NCBI GenBank assembly: GCA_030077755.1
Contig: JAQJZZ010000021.1
Location: 124,001 to 188,000 of the forward strand
DNA: 64,000 bases
Reading direction: 5' to 3'
DNA from: Filosporella fistucella
Taxonomy: Eukaryota; Ascomycota; Leotiomycetes; Helotiales
Each line of letters starts with the position of its first letter. The first letter of the stretch is position 1. The notes beneath the pieces were generated by a model. That model was not told where the DNA came from. It did not search any database and was given only the letters and a program-made list of their open reading frames with translations. Positions 46,663 to 59,623 of the stretch are shown here, piece after piece. The position numbers and the translations under genes are program-made.

Positions 46663-48595
46663 ATGTCGATTGTCATTGACAAGATTCTAGCGGCATCGCC
46701 GAGTACTGAACGAGGAAAGCCAACACAGCTTTCGACAGACCCGAAAGGGGAGAAGATAGCTTACGCAGTAAGTTTTCTGGCCAACATATCGTAGAGTCTG
46801 CTGAGAATATGACATAGTCTGGGAAATCTATCTTCCTGCGCTCAATTGATGATCCATCGCTTAGCAAGCAATATACTGGCCATACTGCGCAGACCTCTGT
46901 TGCACGCTTTTCTCCGTCGGGATATTATGTTGCGTCGGGGGACGTCTCTGGGGCAGTCAAAGTCTGGGATGCTGTGGAGGCAGTGAATACGAAGGGTGCA
47001 TATCTAGATTTCCGTCTTAGATACATACACTAATACTTACGCCAGGCGAATACCACATAATCTCCGGAAGAATAAACGATATAGCTTGGGATGGAGATTC
47101 TCAACGCATCATTGCTGTTGGTGATGGACGAGAACGATATGGACATTGCATAACTGCAGACAGTGGAAATTCGGTGGGAGAAATTAGTGGCCATTCTGGG
47201 ATCATCAATTCAGTCTCTATGCGACAGCAACGGCCTTTTAGAGCAGCTACTGGTGCTTCCGACAACGCTATGGTGTTTTTGCATGGAGCACCCTTTAAGT
47301 TCAACAGGAAGCTGGCTGGCTTACACACAAACTATGTCTATGGTGTTGCGTTCTCCCCGGATGGGAGCCAACTTGTCAGTGTTGGCAGTGATAGTAGGAT
47401 CCAGCTGTACGATGGCAAGACTGGAGAACCAACTGTTCAAATTGGCGAAGGACAACACAAAGGTAGCATTTTCGGTGTTTCATGGTCAAGAGACTCAAAA
47501 CGCTTCGTCACTGCTGGAGGCGATCGTACTGTCAAATTGTGGGATGTAGAAGCTGGTAAAGCAGTGCAGACCTGGAAGTTTGGTGGTGAAGGTGTTGTCA
47601 GTGTGCCAGATCATCAAGTCGGAGTAGTATGGCCATCCGGACGTACTGATGGCATGATTATCAGCTTGAATCTGGCTGGTGATCTGAACTATCTTGTCGA
47701 AGGTACAGACTCTCCTACGAAGGTTGTCCAAGGGCACAACAAGAGCATTACTGCCTTGGGTTCAAGCACGACTGCCAGGGGACAAACACTTTGGACTGGT
47801 AGTTTTGAAGGTAGGGTCTGCTCTTGGGATGTTGCGTCTGGGATTGGAGCCGCTGTTGAGGGAGAAACCCACAAGAACCAAGTCACAGCCTTCCAGACAA
47901 CCGCAGATAGAGCATATAGTGTTGCGTGGGATGACACTCTTCGTGTCGCAGACACGGCCGGCAAAACTTTCCTTGGAGCCAGCAATAAACTATCAGCTCA
48001 ACCAAAAGGACTTGCTACATCAGAAGGTCGATTTTTTGTAGCTACTAACTCGGGAATCGATATATTTTCCAGCGACAAGCTCGTTGGCACGGAATCAGTT
48101 AAGGACTTCACTCCTACATCCATCGCAGCCTCGGGGTCATTTGTTGCGGTTGGGGGCGACGATAACATTGTGCGCATTTACACTGTTGATGGCAACAACA
48201 AACTTTCCCTTAAGGAAAATTTGACAGTCTCAACATCACAAATTACAGCTCTGGCATTCTCTCCGAACGGATCTCTGCTAGCAGCTGGAAGCTCCTCTGG
48301 TAAAATAATCGTCTACGACACTAACTCTTGGGAAGTCAAGACTGATAGATGGTCTGCACACACGGCAAGAGTCACCTCCATTGCCTGGAATTTTGACGGT
48401 ACATATGCTGCAAGTGGCGGACTCGACACAAATGTTTTCGTTTGGAGCGTGAAATCCCCTGGAAAGAGAGTTAAAGCTGCGAATGCGCATAAAGATGGCG
48501 TGAACGGAGTCACATGGATTGATGCGAGTAAGAAAATTGCGAGCACAGGTGGTGATGCTGCACTCAAAATTTGGGATGTGTCAGGCCTCGAGTAG
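46663..48595 (+). CDS. AIP1: Actin-interacting protein 1 (WD40)
   Basis: Three exons: 46663-46767, 46818-46995, 47046-48595 (two 50-bp introns), 610 residues, almost exactly the usual Aip1 length. Many WD40 blades are visible, for example YTGHTAQTSVARFSPSG, SGAVKVWDA, SGHSGIINSVSM, HTNYVYGVAFSPDG, DRTVKLWDV, HKDGVNGVTWID and the closing AALKIWDVSG. Together they form the two seven-bladed propellers of Aip1. The protein works with cofilin to disassemble and cap actin filaments at cortical patches and hyphal tips. The opening residues (residual MSIVIDKILAASPSTERG) match the family's short N-terminal strand that closes the second propeller. Confidence 0.95.
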
Positions 48596-48926
48596 ATAGA
48601 CAACTGAAACCACCGCATGTGATATCCAAATGGCCTCGAAAATGACAATACGACTTTAATGACGACCATTATCTTATTTGTCATGTTATATTGTTCTGAT
48701 AAACGTGCTCCTGATGCAGTCCTTCCAAATGTCGTGCCCCCACATGCGACTGAAAACGATGGCAGGAGCGGAGTGGGCGGCCAACATGGTCTTCGGGTTG
48801 TGCCAAGCGAAATCTGGGGTAAAGTCAGCAAGCATTCTCGAGCTTCCTTGCAAGACACTTAGAGTTTCTTCCACATGTATTTCCGCCTGAGCAAATTCAG
48901 ACATACACAAGACTGAAAATGTCACA
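48596..48926. other. 331-bp spacer before the BRE4-like gene
   Basis: Tandem spacer holding the AIP1 3' end and the next promoter. Nothing recognised. Confidence 0.4.
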
Positions 48927-51900
48927 ATGAGTTCACCACAGCCGTCGGATGGTCCATCATCACCATCAAGCCGACGATTTTCTCGCTCCTCTAAACGCGG
49001 CGTAAGTACTCTCAGGTAGTAGGTATCATCCAAGCTTCATAGCTAATGTGGAGACCTCGAATAGAAGCTCAGGAATGGCACCTTTATTCTCCCAGGCACG
49101 GGTGAACGTGTCCGCCGTCAAATAACCCTCCGAAATCCTTCGAACTTCGATGGCCCAGCTAGATCATACTCCAGTGATTCCGAGGGTCCGCTTCTCCCTC
49201 TGCGCCGCTCGTCGACATTCTCACAGGCCGGCACATTTCGAACCGCAGTGGACAATACTGTTGAAGCTTCGAAAGATTTCTGGCAATGGCTGAAGACTCC
49301 TACAGCTAAAGCGATCCTAAAATGCTCCATGGCGTACGTGTTGGGCAGTATGGCGACCTTTTTGCCACCTCTAGCCAGCTTCCTTGGTCACCAGGATGGG
49401 AAACACGTTGTAGCTACCATCACTGTATACTTCCATCCTGCAAGGTCGGCTGGATCTATGTCGGAGGCAGCTATTCTTGGCTTTGGCGCATTCCTTTACG
49501 CAACTTTCATCGGAATCTCCAGTATGGCTACCTCCGTATTTTTTGAAACGCAGCTGGACCTCATTGAGCTTGGGTATGCTCTTGTGCTCATTATATTCTG
49601 TGGTGGGGGGTTGGGGTTTGTGGGTTGGTTCAAGCAACGGTACAATGCACCTCTGGTTAGTGTGGCTTGCAGTCTGGCATCACTTGCCATTATCACCATT
49701 TTGACGAAGGAGAATGCTATTCAAGTGGGGGTCTTTTCCAATGATAAAATTGTACAAGTGATGAAGATGGTAATCATGGGCATCATATCCACATCTGCCG
49801 TCAGCTTGTTGGTTTGGCCTGTCTCAGCTCGGACGGAACTTCGAGAGACAATGATCAAGACCACAGACTCCTTCGGGGATATGCTTACCATGATAACTCG
49901 CGGATTCCTGAGCGGGTCAGAAACTGATTTGCGATCGACTCCATTCAATAATGCACAACAAAAATATAGATCGGTATTTACACAGCTTACAAAGAACTTA
50001 GGAGAGGCCAAATACGAGCACTACCTGCTCGGAACAGAAGAAGAATACCACCTGGAAGCCAGCCTCGTCAATTGCATGCAGAGGCTGGCTCAATCGATTG
50101 GTGGGTTGAGAAGCGCAGCCACAACACAATTCTCCTTACTCAGAGAGGGGATGGGGATGGGAACGCCCGTCACGAGGTACTCTCCTCAGATCGTGAACAG
50201 CATTGGCTCTGCTTTAAGTGCTAGGCAAGACAGATTCGCAGTATTGTCAGCTATTGAAGAAGCCTCCGAAGAAGGGAGCGAAGCTGGGGAACCAGACACA
50301 GAAGATGACACTACCGCAGGACGAATCCAGCGGCAGGGAACTATGACCAGTATTGCAAGCAGCGTCATGCCAACAGTTCGGACGCCGTCGGAGATATTTT
50401 CTCGATTCATCATGCATCTTGGCCCCTCCATGAAGTCACTTGCATATACCTTATCCCAAATTTTATTGGAGTTGCCCTTTGGAGACGGGCCGGACTATGC
50501 TATTAAAATCAATGACCACTTCAAAACAAGTTTGACAGAAGCATTGTGAGTACACGCCGTTATCCCATGTCTGTCAATAGTTGCTGATCTACATTAGAAA
50601 ATTGTACAGCTGTGCTAGGGCAGAGGCCCTTAAAGAATTATACAAAAGTAAAGAGCTAGATAGGGATAGGCCAGAAAGTATCGAGGCAGACTTCGAGGAG
50701 GTCGCAGCTAGTTGTGGTCACTTCAGTTTCTCCTTGCAGACTTTTGCAAATGAGATGCAGACGTACTTGTCCATTTTAGAAGAATTAAAAGAAGCTACCG
50801 AGAAGCAGCATCATCGATCCTGGCACTGGCTGCGATTCTGGCAAGTCGCCAAAGCTCAAAAGGCACACCGCCCGGAAGCCAGTGAGGAGGAAGAAGCTTT
50901 GATCGATCAAAATAGAGAGACAGTAGTCCCAAAGGATCTCCCAGATCTTATTTTTGAAAGAAGAGAATCAAGAAAGTGGTCGGAAGCAGCACCACAAGCA
51001 AATGTGAAACAAGGCATTTATCGCAAGCTTTTGCATGTGATAAGGACTCTTGCGAGAGATGATGGTAAGTCAAAAATTAAACTTACTATGCTTTTGCTGA
51101 CAATGTTTCAGTCCGATTTGCGGTCAAAGTCGGCATAGGAGCATGCTTGTACGCTCTATTTGCTTTCATCCCCTACACAAGACCCTTCTACCAGCATTGG
51201 CGAGGGGAATGGGGACTTTTATCTTACATGCTTGTGTGCGCGATGACTATTGGTGCCTCCAACACTACTGGCTGGAGTCGATTTATTGGTACCTTGATAG
51301 GGGCTGTAATTGCAGTGATTGTTTGGGCCATGTGCCAAGGCAATGCATTCGCTTTGGCTTTTTGTGGATGGCTTGTCAGCTTGCCATGTTTTTATATTAT
51401 CATTGCGAAAGGGCAAGGTCCGTTCGGCCGATTTATCATGCTGACCTATAATTTATCCTGTCTCTATGCCTACAGTCTATCGATAAAGGACGGGGATGAC
51501 GACGACGACGAAGGTGGTGTAACTCCTATAATTGGTGAAATCGCTCTGCACAGAGTGGTAGCAGTATTAGCTGGAGTTATCTGGGGTTTGATTATCACAA
51601 GGGTTATATGGCCTATTTCCGCACGCCATAAGTTCAAAGATGGCTTATCATTGCTTTGGCTAAGAATGGGATTAATTTGGAAACGGGATCCATTAGCAAC
51701 CTTACTGGAAGGTGAATCTCAACATGAGTATATGAACTTGAAGGAAGAATTTGCATTACAACGATATGGTGAGTACCACTCAACGTAGCATCGACGGACG
51801 AATTTTAATGTCTCACAGTACTGCGTCTCGACAAATTACGGACTGCCGCAGCAAGCGAATTTGAATTGCGAGGCCCTTTCCCCTCCAAGGAGTACGGACG

Positions 51901-52390
51901 TCTCATGGAGTCTACTAATAAAATTCTAGATGCATTTCATGCAATGAATGTTGTCATCCAGAAAGACACGACAGCAAGCGAAGGAGAAGCAGCCCTTCTC
52001 AGATACACCGCTGATGAAAGAGCCCAACTTTGCTCCAGAATCAGCCATTTATTCCAAGGTATGACTGCACTCTACATTGGTGTCTAGCCTCATTGCTGAT
52101 GACTTCCAGTGTTGGCTAGTTCTCTCAAAGTCGAATACCCACTCAACGATGCCATTCCCAGCACTTCAAATGCACGCGACAGGCTACTGGCCAAGATATT
52201 TCAGTACAGAAAAGAGTTTGCCATTACGGAGGACAGCGGCGATACTGTTGTGGCCAAAGATGAAGACTATGAGCTATTGTATGCCTATATCCTCGTTACT
52301 GGCCAACTTGCCGAGGAATTAAAGAAGGTGACGCAACAAGTCGAAGACTTGTTTGGTGTCTTGGATGAGGATATGTTAAAATTAACCTAA
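48927..52390 (+). CDS. BRE4: Brefeldin A-sensitivity (Bre4)-like membrane protein
   Basis: Six exons: 48927-49001, 49065-50545, 50598-51064, 51112-51768, 51819-52058, 52110-52390 (introns 47-63 bp), 1,066 residues. After a Ser-rich N-terminus there are two sets of about six membrane segments: residues ~95-280 (the putative ER transporter 6TM domain) and ~690-850 (VRFAVKVGIGACLYALFAF onward, FUSC/aluminium-activated-transporter-like). Cytosolic regions lie between and after them, the last being the DUF2421/Bre4 block. In budding yeast the Bre4 family is linked to brefeldin A tolerance and endomembrane function, but the transported substrate is unknown. An Asp run (GDDDDDEG) follows the TM region. 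The intron in which GTGAGT would otherwise give an in-frame TGA at 50,546 is required for the reading. Confidence 0.92.
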
Positions 52391-52608
52391 CAGGGGTCCA
52401 CTTGGGAGGAACAGATGTACAAAACATGAAAATAGACTTGACGTGTAAAAACTTAACAAATGTTTCATTGTAAAAAATATCTTTCGCACGAATCGCGACA
52501 TTTCAGATCATCCATTGAAGCTGCTCAAGACTCATTAAAATCATAAAGTTCCATGCATGCCATGACGCCGTCCTCTCGATCCTGTCATCCCATACACATT
52601 TCCAAACC

Positions 52609-55060
52609 TTAAAACAATGCTTCTCGAACCTTTCCAGTCTTCTTTCGAATATCGTATTCAACCCATTTCGCTACTCCTCTCCGGCCCGGTGCTATCACAC
52701 TCCCTGGATTCATCACATGACAACCCTCATATGTTACACAAAACGCTGGTGCTTCTGTATCTGCAAGTACCATTGTTGTGGGAAGCGGATAGACCTGCAA
52801 AGACGAAGCATAATCCCACAGAACGGGTCTTATAGCCATTCCAAACGGCGCCAGATAGCCCTGATCCAGAATTGTCTTCACGAGTTTTCGTGCGACATGA
52901 AGATCGTTCGAGAGTGCTTCATTATCGATTTCATTCTCAGACTGAGGCTCATGAGATTCGACCGCTTGTGCATCGATATCTACTTCCATCTCTACGGGGG
53001 GCGATTCTGGTTCTGGCTCCGCGTTAGGTGGGGAACTTGGTCCTTCCATGTGCTCGTCCTCGTCATCAGGATTAGATGTTGAGAATTTAATGGCTGACCG
53101 ACGCAGTCGGCCCGTCATGTTATCTCGTAGGAGAATAATCTCGTGGGTTGGGCCAAACAGCGAGATTCGAGCCGGGTTACTGGTCCAAATAGCCTCGCCA
53201 TCAGATTTCTTGCCTCCTTCTTTCTCGGCTTCTGAATTCGCTGTAGCAAATGCTCGTTTGATGCGTGATGTGAACATTTCTGGGATAGATTTCCGAGGTA
53301 GTGGTGTCGCCGCACCCGCTGAAAAGGACGACGCCCAGCCGTCATTATCACCTGGCACGAAAATGAATGTTGCGGCTTGTAAAAGTGTAGGGTAATCCGA
53401 GAGAGTGGATGCCAACGCGTCGAAGTATTCTTTGTACTCGATACTTCCTCCACTCCCACCTCGTGCCATGACAGCATGCTGAACGAAGTTTCCCATCAAC
53501 ACAAAGGTCATCGGGGTATCTTCTTCTGGCTCTGCGGCATAGATCCCAAGCAACTTCTTCAGTGCTTGCAAAGTTCTTGGTTGGTCCAAATTAACCTCTC
53601 CGATAATGATCATTCTGCCTTTTCCTCCAAGATCCTCCTCAAGAGTCCCAGGGCGTAATAATCTTTGCTCGATCTTTCTCATCTTTGATCCCACCGCTCG
53701 CTCACTACCAACCCCCAAGAAATCAACCCAGCCGAAGCCACCTCCCGCTGTCAAGCCGGAGTCACCATCGGCTCCAGTAAGACCAAGAGTGACTTTCCTT
53801 CTTTCACAAGGAGGACCTCCAATGAAAAATCCTACGAACTTGCCACCTATTGTCCCTCCTATACCTCCACTACCACCTAGGCCCCCGCCACCGGTACTAT
53901 CCTCCTCTTCATAAGTTCCGTCAACAAGTACAATCATGCCGGGAGCGAACCACGCTCCATCTTCTGGTATTGGTTTCGCGTGGGTGAGATCCAGGGCGAT
54001 GCTGCCAGTCAGATCATTGATGGCAAGTGTCCCAGTGGGAGATATAGTAAGTAATCCAAGGAGCATATGATTTGATCCATTTCGACCCAGAAGATTTGCA
54101 ATTGGAGTTAATTTATACGATTGCTGGGTTGTAGCAAGACTAGATGTGGAACGTTTTAGAGACGACTTTGCAACTTCAAAAGTAGGTGTATGAAATGACT
54201 CGTTTCGGAGAAGGCGTTGATGAATGAGATTATATCGATTACGAAACACTTGAGTTTTATGTGATGCTTGGGGCAATAAAGAAGGCTTTGAAGTGTCTCT
54301 AAACAATGATCAGTGATGTGGTCAATAAATCATTAGAGACTCACCTGTCGAAGTGCTTCTTGCCCACATTATAGACTAGTCTGGGTTGCTCAAAGGCATC
54401 AATGACCTTCAGCCATTTTCTGGGATCTTTCAAGCTGTCGTTTTCATCTTCATCATCAACTTCCAGCGTTGACATACCGAGACTAGATTGACTGTCCTCT
54501 CTGCTCAGATTAATAGGACGTAGCCCAAGCCTCGTATGGGCCACTTCCCCATTCTGGGATGAGCCCAAGACAAGACTGTTCTGTCGACTGAGTTCTCTGT
54601 TCGAGACTATCCTGCCTCCGATCATGCTTCCTTCTAAGTTCTTCAAGATATCCTTCAGTTCATTTCCATCCCCTTCTACTATCACACCCCCATTTCGATT
54701 CTTCCAACTTTTGGCAACTTCCTCTAATACACGCTCCGCAAGGCCTGCTTCTCTCCATTCTGTTCCGCAGTGCCTGCCGATGAAGGCAGCCAGGACTTGT
54801 AACGCAGAAGATGTGAGCGTAAGACTATGCTTCTTGGTGAAGGTTCGAAAGGCGAGGGGTCGTAAAGTGGCCGGAGGGAGAATAATCGAGAGGATACTGA
54901 CTTTTGCTGGGGCTGCAACTGGATTGAAGGGTTTGATAGGATATGCTGGGGTCCCAAAAGCTGGGGATGATGAAGGAATCGGGTTCAAAGGGGCAGGAGT
55001 GGGAGGGGGCTTGAATAAGGGAGCCGCTCGAGGCTTCTCTGCTTGATTTGGTCGTGACAT
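52609..55060 (-). CDS. DPB2: DNA polymerase epsilon subunit B (Dpb2)
   Basis: Two exons, 55060-54345 and 54298-52609 (intron 46 bp), 801 residues. The N-terminus is Pro-rich (PLFKPPPTPAPLNPIPSSSP), followed by the Dpb2 N-terminal domain (ILPPATLRPLAFRTFTKKHSLTLTSSALQVLAAFIGRHCG), the part that contacts GINS in yeast. An OB fold starts at LTPIANLLGRNG and the inactive calcineurin-like phosphoesterase fold follows (MTFVLMGNFVQHAV, FVFVPGDND-like block as FIFVPGDNDGW, PARISLFGPTHEIILLRDNMT). The C-terminal end CHVMNPGSVIAPGRRGVAKWVEYD is characteristic. A Gly-rich insert (STGGGGLGGSGGIGG) interrupts the OB fold. The subunit is essential for leading-strand polymerase assembly into the CMG helicase. 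It shares a short divergent promoter with the histone chaperone gene. Confidence 0.96.
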
Positions 55061-55354
55061 TTTTGTCTTGAGGTTATGTGAATTTCTAAGTTTCCGTGTG
55101 GTCGTCGGTGTACGCGTTACAGGAGACGCGACGACGCGTAGAGTGTTCTGAACCCTGCAGCTCTGCGCAGGATCACCTGTCAGAATCATCGCAAAGTCAC
55201 CTTTCCTCCCTCTCACAATTACAAGCAATTCACTTTTGAAGGCATCAACTGAAATCACCAGACCTCAGTCTACAAATACCAGACCATTGCACTCAATTCA
55301 ATACTATTCAAAATCACAACTTTTTCTACACATCTTCCTACTTCACAATTAGCA
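55061..55354. promoter_or_regulatory. Divergent promoter DPB2 / NASP with two ACGCGT boxes
   Basis: 294 bp between the start codons. ACGCGT occurs at 55112-55117 and 55134-55139, with ACGCGA at 55126-55131 between them, all within 28 bp and 52-79 bp before the DPB2 ATG. Clustered ACGCGT boxes are the MBF/DSC1 signature that drives DNA-replication genes at G1/S in yeasts, DPB2 among them. The other gene is a histone chaperone, so shared S-phase expression is a sensible inference. Confidence 0.65.
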
Positions 55355-56956
55355 ATGGCCGAACCAATTGAGCCTCCAACAACTTTATCGGAATCTTCCT
55401 CTGCAGCAATGGAAGTCTTCAATTCAGTCAAAGTATCTCTTGCAGACCTCTGCGCCAAGGGTACCGCGCAATATGCGCACAAGAATTACGACGAGGCGGC
55501 GGATTACTATGCGCGAGCTTCGGAGTTGCAAGCTGAACTCAACGGCGAGATGTCTCCTGACAATGCAGAAATCTTGTTCCTCTACGGCAGATCGCTCTTC
55601 AAAGTTGGACAAAGCAAAAGTGATGTTCTAGGTGGTAGAGCCGGGGGCGAAAAGAAGAGACCAAATGGTTCTGCGAAAACCAAGAAAGCAGAGGCGGAGA
55701 AGGAAGAACCAAAGAGTGAGAATGAGAGAATCACAGAGGAAGGCGTTGCGATAATCGCAGAACAAAGCGGAAGCTCTGCCAAAGCAGAAGATACTGCTGA
55801 TGCAAAGAAGCCACTTTTCCAATTCACCGGCGATGAGAATTTTGAGGACTCCGACGAGGAGGAAGAGGTGAGCAGATTGATCTCTGTGTTTCAGGTTCTA
55901 ACATGATATTCAGGGCGAAGGAGCCGCAGGTGAAGAAGAAGAGGAAGATGACGACCTCGCGGCAGCATTTGAGGTTCTTGATCTTGCACGAGTGCTTTTC
56001 GTGAAGAAACTGGAGTTTCCCGATGATCAGGAGAGCAAAGGCAAGAGTGTCGGTGATTCTCCAATGACCAGGCACATCAAAGAGCGATTGGCGGACACTC
56101 ACGATTTACTGGCAGAAATCTCTCTCGAGAATGAAAGGTGACACCTGCACTAAATCCTATCGCCGATGAGGCTCTAATATGTTTTCCAGATATCCTGGCG
56201 CAGTAACAGATTTCAAGTCGTCTCTCGAATACAAGAGTGAGTTGTATCCCGAAGAATCAGAAATCATCGCGGAAGCACACTACAAACTCTCTCTTGCATT
56301 GGAATTCTCCTCAATTACGACTACAAAGGGTGAAGATGGTGAAGAAACCAAGACTGAAGGAGAGGCCAATATTGACCAAGCTATGAGAGATGAAGCTGTT
56401 AAGGAGATGGAGTTGGCGATTGCAAGCACCAAGCTCAAATTGCAGAACAAGGAGGTCGAACTTGCATCTTCACATTCGCCGGATGACAACGATATCACAC
56501 GAACACAGATCATTGATGTCAAGGAGATCATTGTAGATATGGAAGCTCGAGTAAGTGTTGATTTACTATTCACTATTCCGACATCGTTATTAATGCTTCA
56601 AATAGCTTGCCGATCTGAAAGGCCCAGCACTTGATGTGAAGGCAGCCTTATATGGACCTGGAGCAGCAGCGGGGATCGACCCAGCGGGTGGTGTCCTGGG
56701 AGCAACAATTGGAGAATCACCTGCTGAAGCAGCTGCTCGTATCGAGGAAGCAAAGAAAACAGCCACTGACCTGACTGGTCTGGTGCGACACAAGAAGCGG
56801 AAGGCTGATGAGGCCACCCCTGAACCAGCGACTGCTAACGGTCACGGAAAACGCAAGGCTGAAGATGATGCCGACGATAGTGACAGTAAAAAGGTTAAGA
56901 TTGATGAGGGTGAGAAGGATGAGCAAGCAAAGGTAGAAGATTCGGCGGAGGCATAA
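55355..56956 (+). CDS. HIF1/sim3: SHNi-TPR histone chaperone (NASP/Sim3/Hif1)
   Basis: Four exons: 55355-55867, 55914-56137, 56190-56550, 56606-56956 (introns 46, 52, 55 bp), 482 residues. The first TPR (ADLCAKGTAQYAHKNYDEAADYYARASELQAEL, then LYGRSLFKVG) is interrupted, as in the family, by a long acidic low-complexity insert (to ~residue 180, SDEEEE and GEEEEEDDD-like runs). The SHNi-TPR unit follows: LADTHDLLAEISLENERYPGAVTDFKSSLEYKSEL, then EAHYKLSLALEF. The C-terminus is Lys/Asp-rich with KKRK, likely a nuclear signal. NASP-type proteins carry H3-H4 to the nucleus and to CENP-A or replication-coupled assembly. It is divergent from DPB2. Confidence 0.94.
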
Positions 56957-57481
56957 GCAATATTCAATATTTTATTCAATGTGGGTGGCTGGCTTGTTTA
57001 ATAACAAATTCAAACGGTTGGCGGGCAGTGGAAAAAAGGAATGGCGTTATTACAGGATACCAATGGGAACAATTTGAAACGAGTTAATGAGTGGGTTTTT
57101 CGAACATTCAGGTAGTTCACGTGCCATATTCAACGACTGTTATAGAACGATGTGTTGGATTTGTGAAGATTTGGATTGACGCTGTGCTCACCATCTTATC
57201 TTATAGCCTTACAGCCTCGAAGCTGGGTAAGTGCCATTTTTAGAGATGAATCGCTCACTCTGACACATGCAGACACCGAAGCCCGAGATATATCTCTTGA
57301 TGGACGAACACCCTAACGAGGCTCGGGGGCGCGGAGCTGGTGAAAGCTGAGGTGGCTTGTACCTCAGCCTTTTCCCGTCAAAGAGTAAGGCGGTGGGAGG
57401 CGAGGCTACCCATTTCAGGGTAATGCTCAATTGAAATGTCTTTGTTGACATACTGATTATAATCTTGCGTTGGGATGCATC
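56957..57481. other. 525-bp convergent 3' spacer
   Basis: Between the stop codons of the NASP-like and Gyp1-like genes; presumed 3' UTRs. Nothing else recognised. Confidence 0.45.
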
Positions 57482-59623
57482 TTAAGTTCCAGCGTTCGAA
57501 GGAGTTGTACTGGCACCCCCTTTTAAGTGAGATGCTGATCCTTTGAATAGAGACTGCCAAATAAAAGCTTCGCTTAGGAGCAGTTCAATGTCCTTCTCGT
57601 TCCAGTCCCTGGTCGGAAGCGCCTGGAGGAACATCATAACTTCTTGAAAGTCCATTTTGCGGAGTTTGTCGGACCATTTGACTAGGAATGCTACGCACAC
57701 GTAGAGATGAAACTCGGAAAATCCCTGCTCCTCTGCCTACGAAAGATTCAGCTTTGCACTACTCATTAAAGAAGTATGCCACTTACCATGTACGTGTCCC
57801 ACATCCTGATGGTGTTCCTGACACTAATCTCCCGCATCAAAAGACAGTTCATCCACCTAAAACTGAATTGTATGAACTCTACACCTTCCTGCTCAAGGTG
57901 TTTTGCCAGAGGCTCATCAATCCTGGCAGTAAGATCATGCAGTGCAGCAACCTGGCGTTGTATGCCAGGCTGGGCAAAAATATAATTATCCTGGATGCCG
58001 TCTAACAATTTCGTTAAACACCAAAATGAGTCTGCCTCCACAGCGTCTAGGACTGCTTTTGGTAATTGCCCTGGATCCATCCCGCTTTCAACATCCGAGT
58101 CCGTAACGTAACTGGCAAGGAAAACTTGCCAAAATGGTGTCACCAAGTCATTGATCCCTTGGACGTATCCACTGGCGGGGTGACGCACTGCCCAGACATA
58201 TAAGATTCTCTCCAATGAGCGCTGGGTCGCCTCATAGCTGTAAAGCTCTAAATGCGGATTCGTACGAGGCACATCTATACTGATCTGATGCCATATTGCC
58301 TCATCCAGTCCTCTCAGTTTCCCTGTCGTGGATGTGGTATTCGTACTCCGTTCAAATGCTTGTCTAACTCCATCTAAATATTCTTTTCGTTTTCTCTCCA
58401 AGGTACCAACTCGCCGTTCACTACTTGTGGGGAGATATCCAAGAAGCAATTGCCAGGTCATAGCCCGGACCTCTTCTGGTATACCTGACCATGCAAGGGC
58501 TCTCAAATCTGTCAAGTTTATGGAAGTAGCCTGAAGTATTTTTTTGAACTTGTTTATTCGTGTAATCCGTGCAGAATGAATATCTATCTCCTTGGGAGAA
58601 GCATTCGTAGGTGTAGGTGGATGATTGATAAGGTGTAGAGAGTTGGCAGGATCTCGCAAAACCTCCTTGTACTGCGGTCTGAGAATCTTCCCCTCGCTTT
58701 TCTTCGCCACTGGATAACTTGGTGTCGGCCGTTCTATGGCAATGTCTGCGCTGTTGGAAAGCCTCCTACTACCGAATCCCCCAAAGCCCCCTTGTAGCCC
58801 ATGCCCAAATGGAGATAATTGACCCCCCGAGTCAGAAGTACTTGGAGCAGGGACTTTCTTAGTCTTTCGTTTCATACTTGATATGCTAGGCAGCCCAAAA
58901 TCATCACCATCGTCGTTCTCGTATCCATATTCATCTTCCTCCTCGGCATCATCGTCGACATTCCAATCATTGTTTGTGTTAGATAAAAAATCAGTGTAAT
59001 TCCTTCGTGGTGGCGACGCAAGGCCAGAAGGCCCTTTATGTATTGGCGGTGTATCGCTACGAGGCTTATGTGAAGATGAAGCAGGTGGCGTTCTAGGCCG
59101 TATTGTGGAGGAAGATAGAGATCTTGAATGGATGTATTAGCATGGGTATTTCCTCCGAAACCAATATGGGAGACGGACAGGTTATCAAATTTCAACATAT
59201 CGGCGTGAGAGTAGGATGCCCCCACAACAATACCAGGGTCTTTGGATTGGTTTTTAGGTGAAGGTTCTCTTCGTCCATCAGAAGTGCGACTGCGCCAAAA
59301 TGGAGACCCAGATCTAGGTCCACAGTCAGCGCATACTCTGGTTATTTTCCCCGCATATAGCAATCTTCAATCCAACATAGATTCTTGACATACTCTGATC
59401 TTTCTGAAAGTTGGTATCACTGATCAGCAACGTTGCGAGCCAGAGAATATACGGAAAGAACAGGAGGGGTGTGGGAAGCTATGCCTGGTGGGGGGATATA
59501 ACTGACCAACCTGGACCATTTCCTAGTAGCAAATGCAACCATCAGCTTGATATTCCTTGGAGGTTGAAACTGATTACTAACCTGCTGTACTGGCTTCTTG
59601 TTTCCATTTGAAGAAGAAAACAT
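57482..59623 (-). CDS. GYP1: TBC-domain Rab GTPase-activating protein, Gyp1-like
   Basis: The catalytic part is firm: exon 57787 upstream to ~59,133 and last exon 57736-57482, joined across a 50-bp intron in phase 0 (MWDTYM then AEEQGFSEFHLYVCVAFLVKW). The TBC domain contains SGIPEEVRAMTWQLLLGYLP, the arginine-finger motif IDVPRTNP and the glutamine-finger motif YVQGINDLV. Gyp1/TBC1D22 proteins act on Ypt1/Rab1 and related Golgi GTPases. The start is probably the ATG at 59623 (exon 59623-59582), followed by a stretch 59339-59133 that reads as coding (PFWRSRTSDGRREPSPKN ... SHADMLKFDNLSVSHIGFGG). This stretch is out of frame with the acidic segment that leads into the TBC exon (NDWNVDDDAEEEDEYGYE), and I find no canonical splice that fixes both ends. 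N-terminal structure is therefore unresolved. Confidence 0.88.
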
